A DNA stretch of 64,000 nt from JARYGU01 sp033795365 (GTDB lineage Bacteria > Pseudomonadota > Alphaproteobacteria > Rhizobiales > Rhizobiaceae): contig JARYGU010000005.1 of NCBI GenBank assembly GCA_033795365.1, positions 310,001-374,000 of the forward strand. The letters are read 5' to 3'. Of the stretch, positions 26,176 to 35,756 are shown one piece after another. Made by a program: the position numbers and the translations under genes. The first letter of the stretch is position 1; each line of letters starts with the position of its first letter. The notes below the pieces were generated by a model. It did not search any database. It had not been told where the DNA came from and saw nothing but the letters and a program-made list of their open reading frames with translations.

Positions 26176-26982
26176 TCATCCGAACAGCCAGAGGCCGAGC
26201 AGGCCCAGAACGCCGACGATGATTCTCCAGATCGCGAAAGGGGCGAAGCCTCGCCGCGAGACGAAGTCCAGCAGAGAACGGACGACGAAAAGTCCCGAAA
26301 CGAAAGCTGCGACAAAACCGACGGAGATCAAAGCCGCGTCGTTGAAACTGAGAGCATCGCGGTTCTTGTAGAGATCCAGCGTGAAAGCGCCGAGCATCGT
26401 CGGCATCGCCAGAAAAAAAGAGAACTCCGCCGCTGAGCGTTTATCCGTTCCCATCAGCAGCGCTCCGGCAATCGTCGCGCCGGAGCGGGACGTTCCCGGA
26501 ACCATGGCAAGGCACTGGAACAGGCCGATCTTGAAGGCCAGCGACGGCGGATATTGCATGATGTCGGTATAGCGCGGCGTCAAAGGCAGCCGATCGATAA
26601 TGTAAAGAACGATGCCTCCGACGATAAGAACGACGCAGATCAGCATCGGCGTTTCGAAGAGTACCGTCTTGATGAAATCATGCGCCAATGCGCCGATGAC
26701 GGCGGCGGGCAGGAATGCAAGAATGACGGACAGAACGAACCGGCGCGTCTGAGCGCTCGTAGGAAGGGACAGCGCTATCTGGATGAGCTTGGTTGCGTAG
26801 ACCGCGAGGATCGCGAGAATAGCGCCGAGCTGGATCAGAACGGCAAATGTGTTGCCCGGAGAGCGGAAGCCGAGAAAATGCCCGGCCAGGAGAACATGAG
26901 CGGTTGAGGAAACAGGGATGAATTCGGTGAGGCCCTCGATGATCCCGAGGACGAGTGCACTTACGATGGACTGGTCAGCCAT
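26176..26982 (-). CDS. uppP: Undecaprenyl-diphosphatase (BacA family)
   Basis: UppP dephosphorylates undecaprenyl diphosphate to recycle the lipid carrier for peptidoglycan synthesis, and confers bacitracin tolerance. The 268-residue membrane protein has the catalytic glutamate region LGIIEGLTEFIPVSSTAH and the second motif VPGTSRSGATI, with about eight helices. Confidence 0.95.
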   Translation of the reverse strand: MADQSIVSALVLGIIEGLTEFIPVSSTAHVLLAGHFLGFRSPGNTFAVLIQLGAILAILAVYATKLIQIALSLPTSAQTRRFVLSVILAFLPAAVIGALAHDFIKTVLFETPMLICVVLIVGGIVLYIIDRLPLTPRYTDIMQYPPSLAFKIGLFQCLAMVPGTSRSGATIAGALLMGTDKRSAAEFSFFLAMPTMLGAFTLDLYKNRDALSFNDAALISVGFVAAFVSGLFVVRSLLDFVSRRGFAPFAIWRIIVGVLGLLGLWLFG

Positions 26983-27152
26983 GAAGTTTCCTTGAAGAGA
27001 TGATGGATGATGCGAATCTTCAACGAACCTGATTCGCTTGTGTTTGCCCCGGCAAGTTCCTATAGCTTTTTGAAGCGAGTCATGACCAGACCCAACCGCA
27101 ACGAAGCCGGTCTCTCATCTCGCCAATCACCCGAACCGAAGCAAAGCCATAG

Positions 27153-27845
27153 ATGCCGACACTCTATCATCACCCCATGTCCTCCGCCTCGCGTTTCGTG
27201 CGGCTCATCCTGGCCGAATATGGCTATCAGACTGATTTTGCCGAGGAACAGCCGTGGGAGAACCGTCGGGATTTCCTGACGCTGAATCCGGCGGGTACCC
27301 TGCCCGTCTATGTCGATGACAGCATGCGGGCGCTTTGCGGCGCAACGGTGATCTCCGAATATGTCGACGAAACGCATGGCGTGCTGAAACGTGACCGGCG
27401 GCTTCTGGCGGAAGATCCGTTCCAGCGGGCGGAAATCCGCCGCCTGGTCGAATGGTTCCTGCAGAAGCTGGAACAGGACGTAACGCGGCCGCTCACCCGG
27501 GAACGGATCTTCAAGCTGCAGATGACGGCGGAGCAAGGGGGCGGGCCGCCGGACAGCAAGGTGCTGCGCAACGCGCGCGCCAATATTCGTCAACATATGA
27601 AGTATCTTTCCTGGCTTGCCGGCTCGCGGACCTATCTGGCAGGCGACAGGCTCAGCTATGCTGATCTTTCCGCCGCGGCGGCGATTTCCGTCCTGGACTA
27701 TCTCGGCGAAATCAACTGGACGGAGGCGCCACAGGCGAAGGAATGGTACCAGCGGCTGAAGTCCCGCCCGTCCTTCCGGCCGTTACTTGCCGAAAGGGTA
27801 CGCGGAGTAACCCCGGTTTCCCACTATGCAGACCTGGATTTCTGA
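27153..27845 (+). CDS. Glutathione S-transferase family protein
   Basis: The 230-residue protein has a thioredoxin-like N-terminal domain (TLYHHPMSSASRFVRLILAEYGY, then LNPAGTLPVYVDD with the cis-Pro glutathione loop and VISEYVDE) and an all-alpha C-terminal domain containing YLAGDRLSYADLSAAA. The N-terminal Ser is a candidate catalytic residue. The substrate is unknown. Its last 20 bases overlap queG, implying co-translation. Confidence 0.9.
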   Translation: MPTLYHHPMSSASRFVRLILAEYGYQTDFAEEQPWENRRDFLTLNPAGTLPVYVDDSMRALCGATVISEYVDETHGVLKRDRRLLAEDPFQRAEIRRLVEWFLQKLEQDVTRPLTRERIFKLQMTAEQGGGPPDSKVLRNARANIRQHMKYLSWLAGSRTYLAGDRLSYADLSAAAAISVLDYLGEINWTEAPQAKEWYQRLKSRPSFRPLLAERVRGVTPVSHYADLDF

Positions 27846-29016
27846 AGAGAAGCCGAAGACGGACAAGGCCGACGCCGCTGAGAGGCAGCGCCGACGCCTC
27901 ACGGATTTCGTCAAGGCGGAAGCCCGCGAGAAGGGCTTCGACATCTGCCGCATCACCGGACCGGACGCTATTCCTGAAGTGCGGGAGAGGCTGGCGGAAT
28001 TTCTCGCGGCCGGGCATCACGGCACCATGGGATGGATGGCCGAAACGGAAGCGCGGCGCGCCGATCCGCGAGTGCTCTGGAGCGAGGTGCGCTCGATCGT
28101 TCTCTTCGGGCTCAATTACGGACCGGACGAAGACCCTCGCGAAATCCTCGCCCGCAAGCACCTTGGCGCGATCTCCGTCTATGCCCGAAACCGTGATTAC
28201 CACGACATCATCAAGGGCAAGCTGAAGGAAGTGGCGACACGGTTTGCTGCGCGCGCAGCTGAAGATGTGAAGGTGTTCGTCGACACGGCCCCTGTCATGG
28301 AGAAACCGCTCGCCATGAAGGCCGGCCTCGGCTGGCAGGGAAAGCATACGAATCTCGTCAGCCGTGAATTCGGGTCCTGGCTTTTTCTCGGCAGCCTGTT
28401 CACGACGGCCGATCTGGCGTTTGACGAGCCTGAAAGGGACCACTGCGGTTCCTGCCGGGCCTGCCTGAATGCCTGCCCGACAGCCGCATTCCCCGCTCCA
28501 TACAAGATCGACGCGCGGCGCTGCATCTCCTATCTCACAATCGAGCACAAGGGACAGATCGATCCTTCGCTCAGGCCGCTTATCGGAAACCGCATCTACG
28601 GCTGCGACGATTGCCTTGCCGCCTGCCCCTGGAACAAATTCGCGGCCGAGGCTTCAGAGATGAAGCTGAAGGCCCGCGAGGATCTGCGCGCACCGAGCAT
28701 AGCCTTCCTGCTGGGCTTGGACGATGCGGCATTCCGCAGCTTCTTTTCCGGTTCGCCTGTCAAACGCATCGGCCGCGACCGTTTCGTGCGCAACGTGCTG
28801 ATCGCCGCCGGAAATTCCGGCGACAATTCACTCCTGCCGCTCTGTCGCCGGCTTGCGGATGACGCCTCGCCCGTCGTGCGTGGCATGGCCGTATGGGCGC
28901 TCGGTCGACTGATGGAGGCTTCGCAGTTTCGAAGGTTTTCCGCCGCGCGGTCGGCAGCGGAACCCGATCCTGATGTGCGCGCCGAATATGAGATGGCAGT
29001 GGCGGAAACGGTATGA
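27826..29016 (+). CDS. queG: Epoxyqueuosine reductase
   Basis: QueG performs the last step of queuosine synthesis on tRNA, reducing epoxyqueuosine using cobalamin and two 4Fe-4S clusters. The 396-residue protein has both ferredoxin motifs (CGSCRACLNACPT and CDDCLAACPW), the N-terminal DUF1730 domain, and a C-terminal HEAT-like segment (VVRGMAVWALGRL). It lies between a GST and an SDR in one overlapping operon. Confidence 0.94.
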   Translation: MQTWISEEKPKTDKADAAERQRRRLTDFVKAEAREKGFDICRITGPDAIPEVRERLAEFLAAGHHGTMGWMAETEARRADPRVLWSEVRSIVLFGLNYGPDEDPREILARKHLGAISVYARNRDYHDIIKGKLKEVATRFAARAAEDVKVFVDTAPVMEKPLAMKAGLGWQGKHTNLVSREFGSWLFLGSLFTTADLAFDEPERDHCGSCRACLNACPTAAFPAPYKIDARRCISYLTIEHKGQIDPSLRPLIGNRIYGCDDCLAACPWNKFAAEASEMKLKAREDLRAPSIAFLLGLDDAAFRSFFSGSPVKRIGRDRFVRNVLIAAGNSGDNSLLPLCRRLADDASPVVRGMAVWALGRLMEASQFRRFSAARSAAEPDPDVRAEYEMAVAETV

Positions 29017-29888
29017 TGCAGGTGCTGGTCCTCGGAGCGGGTTTTTCCGGAAAGGCTATCTCCAAGGCTTTCATGGACGAGGGAGCGACGGTCTTCGGAA
29101 CGACGCGCTCGCCCGACAAGGCCGAAATGCTGGCCGGGCACGGCATCAAACCCGTCATCTATGACGGATCGGCCGTTTCGCCGGAACTGGCGGCGGCCAT
29201 GGCACAGACCACGCATCTCGTGCAGTCGATCGCACCGGGACGCGATGGCGATCCGATGTTCCGGGCTGAAAGTCCGCCGCTTTCCACCCTGCTTCCGAAA
29301 CTCGAATGGGCGGCCTATCTCTCGACCGTCGGCGTCTATGGCGATCACAAGGGCGCCTGGGTCGATGAAGCGACCGATCTCAATCCCGTTTCGGCGCGCT
29401 CCCTGGAACGGGTCGAGGCCGAGGCCAACTGGCTGGGCTTCGGTGAAGCCAGCAACCGTCCCGTCGCGATCCTACGGCTCTCCGGGATCTATGGACCGGG
29501 CCGGAATGCGCTGCGAAACCTTGCGGAAGGGACAGCACGCCGCCTGATCAAGAAGGACCAGGTCTTCAACCGGATCCGCGTCGAGGACATAGGCCGCTCC
29601 GCCGCATTTCTGGCGGCTCGAAAGCTCGGCGGCGTCTATAATATCACCGATCACGAACCGGGCCCGCCGCAGGACGTGATCGTCGAAGCCGCAAGAATCA
29701 TGGGAGCCGAACCGCCGCCCGAAATCCTGTTCGAAGAGGCCGAACTGTCGCCGATGGCGCGTTCCTTCTACAGTGAAAACAAGCGGGTTTCGAACGCCAA
29801 AATCCGTGCGCTCGGCTTCGAATTCCGCTTTCCCGATTACCGTATGTCCCTGGCCGAGCTTTACGAGAGCGGTGACTGGCGGGGCTGA
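29013..29888 (+). CDS. SDR-family NAD(P)-dependent oxidoreductase (YeeZ-like)
   Basis: The 291-residue protein starts MMQVLVLGAGFSGKAISKAF, a Rossmann motif of atypical extended SDRs, and has YLSTVGVYGDHKGAWVDE and ILRLSGIYGPGRNALRNL. The canonical Tyr-x3-Lys is not evident, as in several YeeZ-like proteins. It is coupled to queG by an ATGA overlap. Substrate unknown. Confidence 0.85.
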   Translation: MMQVLVLGAGFSGKAISKAFMDEGATVFGTTRSPDKAEMLAGHGIKPVIYDGSAVSPELAAAMAQTTHLVQSIAPGRDGDPMFRAESPPLSTLLPKLEWAAYLSTVGVYGDHKGAWVDEATDLNPVSARSLERVEAEANWLGFGEASNRPVAILRLSGIYGPGRNALRNLAEGTARRLIKKDQVFNRIRVEDIGRSAAFLAARKLGGVYNITDHEPGPPQDVIVEAARIMGAEPPPEILFEEAELSPMARSFYSENKRVSNAKIRALGFEFRFPDYRMSLAELYESGDWRG

Positions 29889-30286
29889 TTGCCTGCGGCA
29901 TGCGCCCATGACGTCATCGCAGAGGGTAGTTCCTGCCCTTTAGCCGCCATATTCCATCGATCAGCACAACCTGTGGATGAGGCCTCCGATGAGGAGCCTC
30001 GATTCCAGCGTATCAAATCTCCTAACATTGAAAATATTTTCCTCGTTTTCGCGTTTGCCAGCGCGCCTTTTCCAAAAAAATCGGAGCTCCGATTAATAAT
30101 TGATTCACAAGAGTTTTTCGGAACCTTTCGCAGAGCGAGAAAAATATACTTCGATAGTCTGAGCGGACTTTCACAGCATAAGTTAAATAAAGCTAAACGG
30201 TTGAGGCACTTTTTCGCCACACTTGGCCTGAATAGGGCGATGGTCATCAGAGAATTCTATTTCATTTCTGAGGGGTCATCTGAACT
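29889..30286. other. AT-rich intergenic region upstream of the RlpA-like gene
   Basis: About 400 bases, markedly more AT-rich from 30,010 to 30,260 than the flanking genes. Open frames here have no recognisable motifs or coding character. The region probably holds the promoter and leader of the RlpA-like gene; AGGGG lies just before its ATG. Confidence 0.45.
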
Positions 30287-30658
30287 ATGGTTTTCAAGTG
30301 CTCTGCAGTCGCTCTTGCAGCGATCATGGTTACGGCTGCCACTTTTACCACAATGACGGAAGCGAATGCCGCAGGCGACGGCTGCGGCCGCGCCTCGTGG
30401 TATGCGCTGACATCCCGTACCGCTTCCGGCGAACGAATGAACCCGGCCAAGCTCACCGCCGCGCATCGCAGTCTGCGTTTCGGCACCAAGGTGAGGGTCA
30501 CCAATTCGCGCAATGGCAAAAGCGTCGTCGTGCGAATAAACGACCGCGGACCGTTCATCCGCGGCCGGGTCATCGATCTTTCTAAGGCGGCCGCCTCGCA
30601 TATCGGCATGATCCGTTCCGGGCATGCGAAGGTTTGTTACGAAATCGTCAGCTCCTGA
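30287..30658 (+). CDS. RlpA-like double-psi beta-barrel protein
   Basis: The 123-residue protein has a Sec signal peptide (cleavage probably after ANA) and an RlpA/DPBB domain: CGRASWYALTSRTASGERMNPAKLTAAHRSLRFGTKVRVTN followed by NDRGPFIRGRVIDLSKAAA. RlpA proteins are septal or lytic-transglycosylase-type cell-wall proteins, and the conserved His and Asp of the active lineage are visible. There is no SPOR domain and no lipobox, so it is a short secreted version. Confidence 0.88.
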   Translation: MVFKCSAVALAAIMVTAATFTTMTEANAAGDGCGRASWYALTSRTASGERMNPAKLTAAHRSLRFGTKVRVTNSRNGKSVVVRINDRGPFIRGRVIDLSKAAASHIGMIRSGHAKVCYEIVSS

Positions 30659-30729
30659 GCACGGCAATTGTCCATGCGCGTCTTGCTCTTGCCGTTCATC
30701 GCCGTTAAATCGCGGCCAAACGGAGTTGC

Positions 30730-32022
30730 ATGATGCGATTGGGTGGCAGGCTCTCGGGAGCTATCGAAGTCCTTTCCGACATCGAGACGCGCAAGCGTCC
30801 GGTGGCGGATGCGCTGAAGGATTGGGGACTGTCCCACCGCTTCGCGGGATCGGGCGACAGGGCCGCAATCGGCAACATCGTCTACGACGCCCTGCGCATG
30901 AAGCTCTCCCATGCCTGGCTGATGGGCGACGATGGCGCCAGAGCTTTGGGGTTTGCGGTTTTGCTGCGCCAATGGGGTTTCTCGGCCGAAAAGCTTTCCG
31001 GGGAACTCGAAGGCGACAAGTTTGCTCCGGAACCACTTTTGGGCGATGAGATCGCGTCCTTCTCAAGCCGGCGGCTGGAGGAGGCGCCTGACCATGTTCA
31101 GGGCGATATTCCGGAGTGGATAAAACCATCCTTCGAGACTAATTTTTCAGAAGACTGGCTTGCGGAAGCGAAAGCACTCGCCGGGCGGCCGACCCTCGAT
31201 CTTCGGGCCAACACCCTGAAGGCCGACCGCAAAAAGGTGCTGAAGGCGCTTGAGCGAAACGGCGCCGAGCCGACGGGCATCGCCCGGTACGGCATCCGCA
31301 TACCCGCAGGCGAAGGCGCATCGAGGCTGCCCAATGTGACGGCCGATCTTGCTTTCCAGAAGGGCTGGTTCGAAGTTCAGGACGAGGGTTCTCAGATCGT
31401 CGCGGATCTCGTTTTCGCGCAGGAAGGCGAACAGGTCCTCGACTTCTGCGCCGGAGGAGGCGGGAAAACACTGGCGATCGCCGCAGCCATGAACAACAAG
31501 GGGCAGGTTCATGCCTACGACACCGACCGTAAACGGCTTGCACCGATCATCGAGCGACTAAAGCGTGCCGGCACCCGGAACGTGCAGGTCCACGAAAGCA
31601 TTTCCGAACTCCTGCCGCTCGCAGGCCGGTTCGACCGTGTGCTGGTCGATGCGCCCTGCACCGGCACGGGAACCTGGCGCCGGCGCCCCGACACCAAATG
31701 GAGGCTGACCGAACGCAACCTCGAGGAGCGGCTTTCCCAGCAACAGGAAGCGCTCGCCAATGCCGCTGCATTCGTTCGCCCCGGCGGCCGCCTTCTTTAC
31801 ATCACATGTTCCGTCCTGCCGGAGGAAAACGAAAACCAGGTTCACACCTTCTGCGAGAAGAATCCCGAGTTCGAAATTCTTTCGGCGGCGGAAACCTGGC
31901 AGGATCTCTTCGGTAGGGACAAGCCCCAGCCTTGGTCCGCCGACAAAAAATCCGTGACGCTGACGCCGGCATCGACCGACACCGACGGCTTCTTCTTCTG
32001 CAGCATGGGCCGGAAGATCTGA
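30730..32022 (+). CDS. RsmB/NOP2-family RNA (cytosine-5)-methyltransferase
   Basis: The 430-residue SAM-dependent enzyme has motif I VLDFCAGGGGKTLAIAAAM, the catalytic motif IV VDAPCTGTGTWRRRPD, and motif VI TCSVLPEENE with the second catalytic Cys. The N-terminal NusB-like helical region is consistent with RsmB-type proteins. The target cytosine is not determinable. Two adjacent ATGs occur (30730 and 30733). Confidence 0.9.
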   Translation: MMRLGGRLSGAIEVLSDIETRKRPVADALKDWGLSHRFAGSGDRAAIGNIVYDALRMKLSHAWLMGDDGARALGFAVLLRQWGFSAEKLSGELEGDKFAPEPLLGDEIASFSSRRLEEAPDHVQGDIPEWIKPSFETNFSEDWLAEAKALAGRPTLDLRANTLKADRKKVLKALERNGAEPTGIARYGIRIPAGEGASRLPNVTADLAFQKGWFEVQDEGSQIVADLVFAQEGEQVLDFCAGGGGKTLAIAAAMNNKGQVHAYDTDRKRLAPIIERLKRAGTRNVQVHESISELLPLAGRFDRVLVDAPCTGTGTWRRRPDTKWRLTERNLEERLSQQQEALANAAAFVRPGGRLLYITCSVLPEENENQVHTFCEKNPEFEILSAAETWQDLFGRDKPQPWSADKKSVTLTPASTDTDGFFFCSMGRKI

Positions 32023-32035
32023 GCGGGCGCCCGCT

Positions 32036-32539
32036 TCAATCCAGCTGGACGGGATATTGCTGGCGCGGCGGAACGAGATGATGCAGCACGGCAAGCGACA
32101 CCAACAGCAGGCCGCCGATCATCACCACCTCGAAAAGCTGCCAGGGCGGAAGCTGTGAAACGGACGCCACGAGCGGAACTGCGCCTGCCGGCGGATGCGT
32201 GACCCTCAGGGCCAGCATGGCAGCGATCGTCACCCCTACGGCGACCGTCGCCGCAAGCCAGTCGCCGGGAAAGAGATACATCACCGCAAGGCTCAGCAGG
32301 GCAGCGATTAGGTACCCGCCAAGCACGTTGGCCGGTTGAGCCAGCGGACTTTTCGGCTGCCCAAACAGCAACACCGCGCTTGCGCCGAACGGCGCTATCA
32401 AGAGCGGCATGCTGGTTTCGATCGAAAGCAGGCCGACAGCGCCGAGCGCTATGACGGCGCCTATTCCGGACTTCAAGTGGCTTAGAAATTCGCCGCGGGG
32501 CTCGTGGCGACGCGTGAAGTGTTTGATATGACGACGCAT
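32036..32539 (-). CDS. HPP-family membrane protein
   Basis: The 167-residue integral membrane protein has four to five helices and the HPP signature (RVTHPPAGAVPL) after LLIAPFGASAVLLFG and QPANVLGGYL. Some HPP proteins transport nitrite in plastids and cyanobacteria; the role in proteobacteria is open. It converges on the RsmB-type gene. Confidence 0.88.
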   Translation of the reverse strand: MRRHIKHFTRRHEPRGEFLSHLKSGIGAVIALGAVGLLSIETSMPLLIAPFGASAVLLFGQPKSPLAQPANVLGGYLIAALLSLAVMYLFPGDWLAATVAVGVTIAAMLALRVTHPPAGAVPLVASVSQLPPWQLFEVVMIGGLLLVSLAVLHHLVPPRQQYPVQLD

Positions 32540-32905
32540 GAATCCAGTGATGGGAGGCTCGTGTGACTACGACGTAGCCATACAGCACAAAATTTGCGCA
32601 GTAAAAAGCAGAAAACTGCCTCTTTTTCACCTCTTCGCAGCAAAGCTTTTCTACTGGCGGGCCCTGCGGTTGAAAACCGCTCGACGATGTGCGGCCGCAC
32701 CGCACCGCTGGAACACGGATCCCGAACTTCAAAGCGTTCTAAACTATACGCTTTGACACAAGTTTGAAATTGCGCGATGACAAACGGGCCTGAACGCATC
32801 CGCGCCGGACCCGCTCCGGGCGGATCACCCGGCATGCCGTTCGCCCCGCACAGGAGCGCGACACCGGGAGGTGAAGCAACCTGAACGGGGACACCAGGAG
32901 ACACC
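32540..32905. other. Regulatory gap upstream of the imelysin cluster
   Basis: No gene is supported. The gap separates the minus-strand HPP gene from the plus-strand imelysin gene and holds the inverted repeat described separately. The first imelysin gene is preceded by CCAGGAGACACC, a good ribosome binding site. Confidence 0.5.
32729..32756. promoter_or_regulatory. Inverted repeat operator candidate upstream of the imelysin operon
   Basis: A perfect 8-bp inverted repeat (TCAAAGCG with CGCTTTGA) separated by 12 bases overlaps a TTGACA hexamer that would suit a -35 element. The TTCTAAA inside resembles half of a rhizobial iron-control element, but the other half does not match. An iron-responsive repressor site is plausible; the regulator is unidentified. 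Confidence 0.45.
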
Positions 32906-34186
32906 ATGACCATTTCCTTGCTTCGCGCCGCAGCGGTCGCGCTGCTTACCGCGACATCCGGCTTTGCCATTCAGTCCGCAGCCGCGGCGACCGATCCGGC
33001 CGCGGTCGTCAAACATTATGCCGAAATCGCGCATGCGAAATTCTCCGACTCGCTCGCCGCCGCCAAGGAACTCGACGTCGCGATCGACGCATTGATCGCC
33101 AAACCGGGCGAGGACACGCTGAAGGCGGCGCGCGCAGCCTGGATCAAGGCACGCGTTCCCTATCAGCAGACGGAAGCCTACCGCTTCGGCAATCCCATCG
33201 TCGACGACTGGGAAGGCAAGGTGAACGCATGGCCGCTGGATGAAGGGCTGATCGATTATGTCGATCCGAGCTACGGCGCGGAAAGCGACGAAAACGCGCT
33301 CTTCACCGCCAATGTCATCGCCAATCCGAAGATCGAAATCGGCGGCAAGGAGATCGACGCCACGAACATCACGCCGGAGCTTCTGGCGGACACGCTGCAC
33401 GAGGCAGGCGACGTCGAAGCCAATGTGGCGACCGGCTATCATGCCATCGAATTCCTGCTTTGGGGGCAGGATCTGAACGGCACCGGACCCGGCGCCGGCA
33501 ACCGGCCCTACACCGACTACGACACAGCGAATTGCACAAACGGCAATTGCGATCGCCGCGCGGCATATCTCAAAGCGGCCTCTTCGCTCCTCGTGACAGA
33601 TCTTGAAGAAATGGTCGCGGCCTGGGCGCCGGACGGCGAGGGCACCAAAGCGGTTACCGCCGAACCCAATGCAGGCCTTTCGGCAATGCTCACGGGGATG
33701 GGCTCCCTCTCCTATGGCGAACTTGCCGGGGAGCGCATGAAGCTTGGTCTTTTGCTGCACGACCCGGAAGAGGAGCATGATTGCTTCTCGGACAATACGC
33801 ACAATTCCCATCTCTATGATGCGATCGGCATCCAGACAGTCTATACCGGCGAATACACGCGGCCGGACGGCACGAAGATGACCGGCCCGTCGCTTTCCGA
33901 GCTCGTTGCGGCGAAGGATCCCGCGCTCGACACCGAGATGAAGGCCAAGCTCGGCACAACGGTTGCCGCCATGCAGACGATGGCGAAACGCGCCGAGACC
34001 ACCGAGGCTTACGACCAGATGATCGGTGAGGGCAATGCCGAGGGCAACGCCGTCGTGCAGACGGCGATCGACGGATTGATCGACCAGACGAAGACGATCG
34101 AACGTGTGATTTCAGCGCTGGACCTCGGCAAGATCGAGCTTGAAGGATCGGATAGCCTGGACAATCCCGACGCGGTTTTCCAATAA
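32906..34186 (+). CDS. Imelysin-family (IrpA/M75-like) periplasmic iron-uptake protein
   Basis: The 426-residue protein has a Sec signal peptide (cleavage near QSAAAA) and an imelysin domain with the metal-site motif GYHAIE (177-182) followed by FLLWGQDL. NPIVDDWEGKVNAWPLDEGLIDY is also typical of IrpA. These periplasmic proteins are linked to iron acquisition and are often iron-regulated; peptidase activity is doubtful. It leads a plus-strand cluster with a di-heme oxidoreductase, a second imelysin, CorA and DUF1513. Confidence 0.9.
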   Translation: MTISLLRAAAVALLTATSGFAIQSAAAATDPAAVVKHYAEIAHAKFSDSLAAAKELDVAIDALIAKPGEDTLKAARAAWIKARVPYQQTEAYRFGNPIVDDWEGKVNAWPLDEGLIDYVDPSYGAESDENALFTANVIANPKIEIGGKEIDATNITPELLADTLHEAGDVEANVATGYHAIEFLLWGQDLNGTGPGAGNRPYTDYDTANCTNGNCDRRAAYLKAASSLLVTDLEEMVAAWAPDGEGTKAVTAEPNAGLSAMLTGMGSLSYGELAGERMKLGLLLHDPEEEHDCFSDNTHNSHLYDAIGIQTVYTGEYTRPDGTKMTGPSLSELVAAKDPALDTEMKAKLGTTVAAMQTMAKRAETTEAYDQMIGEGNAEGNAVVQTAIDGLIDQTKTIERVISALDLGKIELEGSDSLDNPDAVFQ

Positions 34187-34229
34187 ATAAAGAAGGCGGG
34201 CCGCGTCATGCGATGCGGCCCGGTCTCTC

Positions 34230-35756
34230 ATGATCCCCCTCCCTGTCCGCCGTCTCCTGCCGGCCGCAGCCACGCTCCTTCTGGCGCTGGCGGAAAGCCC
34301 CGTCGCCGATCCCGGCCCCATGCGCGGCGACCTGTCCGGGAAGGCCAGAAAACGCGTCGAAGCGGTAACGCGGCCTGCGACGGATTTTTCCAGGCCTGAG
34401 AAATACGAGGCGATGGCCGGCGGCGCGGCAACGTCGAGGGCATCGGCAAACGCCGACAGCTTTTCGCATTTCTCCACCAATATCACCTTCGATGAGGAAG
34501 AGACCTTCAAGCTGGGCAACGCTTTGTTTCGAAAGCTCTGGGTTTCCTCGCCCTCCTCCACCCAGGCTTCTGATGGTCTGGGGCCGCTCTTCAATGCGCG
34601 CGCATGCCAGAGCTGCCATCTTAAGGACGGTCGCGGACATCCGCCGGAAGGCCAGCGCGACGCCACTTCGATGTTCCTGCGCCTGGCGCGCGCTCCGGCC
34701 AATGCCGCGGAGCAGGCTGCACTGGACGCTTTTGAGGTCCTGAACCTCCCCGATCCGGTCTATGGCCATCAATTGCAGGACCATGCCGTGCCCGGGCTTG
34801 CCGCGGAAGGCCGCATGGAGATCCGATATACCGAAGAAGTGGTGGAGCTGGCCGGCGGCGAGACCGTCTTCCTGCGCCGCCCGGACTATTCCGTGGCTCA
34901 CCTCGCATATGGCGAATTGGCTAAGTCGACCACGCTTTCGCCCCGTGTCGCCTCCCCGATGATCGGGCTGGGACTGATACAGGCGATCCACGAGGCCGAT
35001 ATTCTTGCACTTGCCGATCCGAACGATGCCGACGGCGATGGCATCAGCGGGAAAGCGGCGACCGTCCGTAATTCCGTGACCGGTAAGCTGGAACTCGGCC
35101 GGTTCGGCTGGAAAGCGCAAACTTCGACGGTCCGGCACCAGAGCGCCGAAGCCTTCGCCAATGATATCGGCATCTCGACGCCCGAAGTTGCTCTCGACCA
35201 TGGCGACTGCACGCAAGTGCAGACGAAATGCATGGCGATGCCCGTCGGCGTACAGAAGCGGCTCGGAGACACGGAGGCTCCCGATCCTGTAATGGATCTC
35301 GTCACCTTCTATGCGGAAAACCTCGCCGTACCGGGCCGCCGGAATGTCGGCGCTTCCGAGACCCTGAGGGGCAAGCAGCTCTTCTACCAGAGCGGCTGCA
35401 CGGCCTGCCACACCCCCAAGTTCGTGACGCGCCGCAATGCCAGCAACAAGGCGCATGCTTTTCAGCTCATCTGGCCCTATTCCGATTTCCTGCTTCACGA
35501 CATGGGCGAGGGACTTGCGGACGGCCAGCAGGTGGGTGTCGCGAGCGGCAACGAGTGGCGCACGCCGCCGCTCTGGGGTATAGGCCTTACAAAGACGGTC
35601 AGCGGACATACATTCTTCCTGCACGATGGCCGCGCCCGCAACCTGACCGAAGCTATCCTCTGGCACGGAGGCGAAGGCCAGGCAGCGCGGGATCGCTTCA
35701 CGGGCATGGCCAAGGCGGACCGTGATGCCTTGCTGAATTTTCTGGAGAGCCTTTGA
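34230..35756 (+). CDS. Di-heme oxidoreductase family (thiol oxidoreductase-like) cytochrome
   Basis: The 508-residue exported protein carries two c-type heme sites: CQSCH (Cys126-His130) and CTACH (Cys390-His394), as in the DHOR/DUF1111 family related to MauG and cytochrome c peroxidases. The N-terminal signal region ends near residue 25. The family regularly sits with imelysin genes, where it may oxidise or reduce iron or its ligands. The final bases overlap the next imelysin gene in an ATGA. Confidence 0.9.
   Translation: MIPLPVRRLLPAAATLLLALAESPVADPGPMRGDLSGKARKRVEAVTRPATDFSRPEKYEAMAGGAATSRASANADSFSHFSTNITFDEEETFKLGNALFRKLWVSSPSSTQASDGLGPLFNARACQSCHLKDGRGHPPEGQRDATSMFLRLARAPANAAEQAALDAFEVLNLPDPVYGHQLQDHAVPGLAAEGRMEIRYTEEVVELAGGETVFLRRPDYSVAHLAYGELAKSTTLSPRVASPMIGLGLIQAIHEADILALADPNDADGDGISGKAATVRNSVTGKLELGRFGWKAQTSTVRHQSAEAFANDIGISTPEVALDHGDCTQVQTKCMAMPVGVQKRLGDTEAPDPVMDLVTFYAENLAVPGRRNVGASETLRGKQLFYQSGCTACHTPKFVTRRNASNKAHAFQLIWPYSDFLLHDMGEGLADGQQVGVASGNEWRTPPLWGIGLTKTVSGHTFFLHDGRARNLTEAILWHGGEGQAARDRFTGMAKADRDALLNFLESL

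Noticed and set aside
29889..30356. A 155-codon frame in the AT-rich gap after the SDR gene
   Set aside because: No ribosome binding site, no motifs, and it overlaps the start of the RlpA-like gene in another frame.
32735..32745. TTCTAAA upstream of the imelysin gene as an Irr-type iron control element
   Set aside because: Only one half matches; the mirrored TTTAGAA half is absent at the expected spacing.
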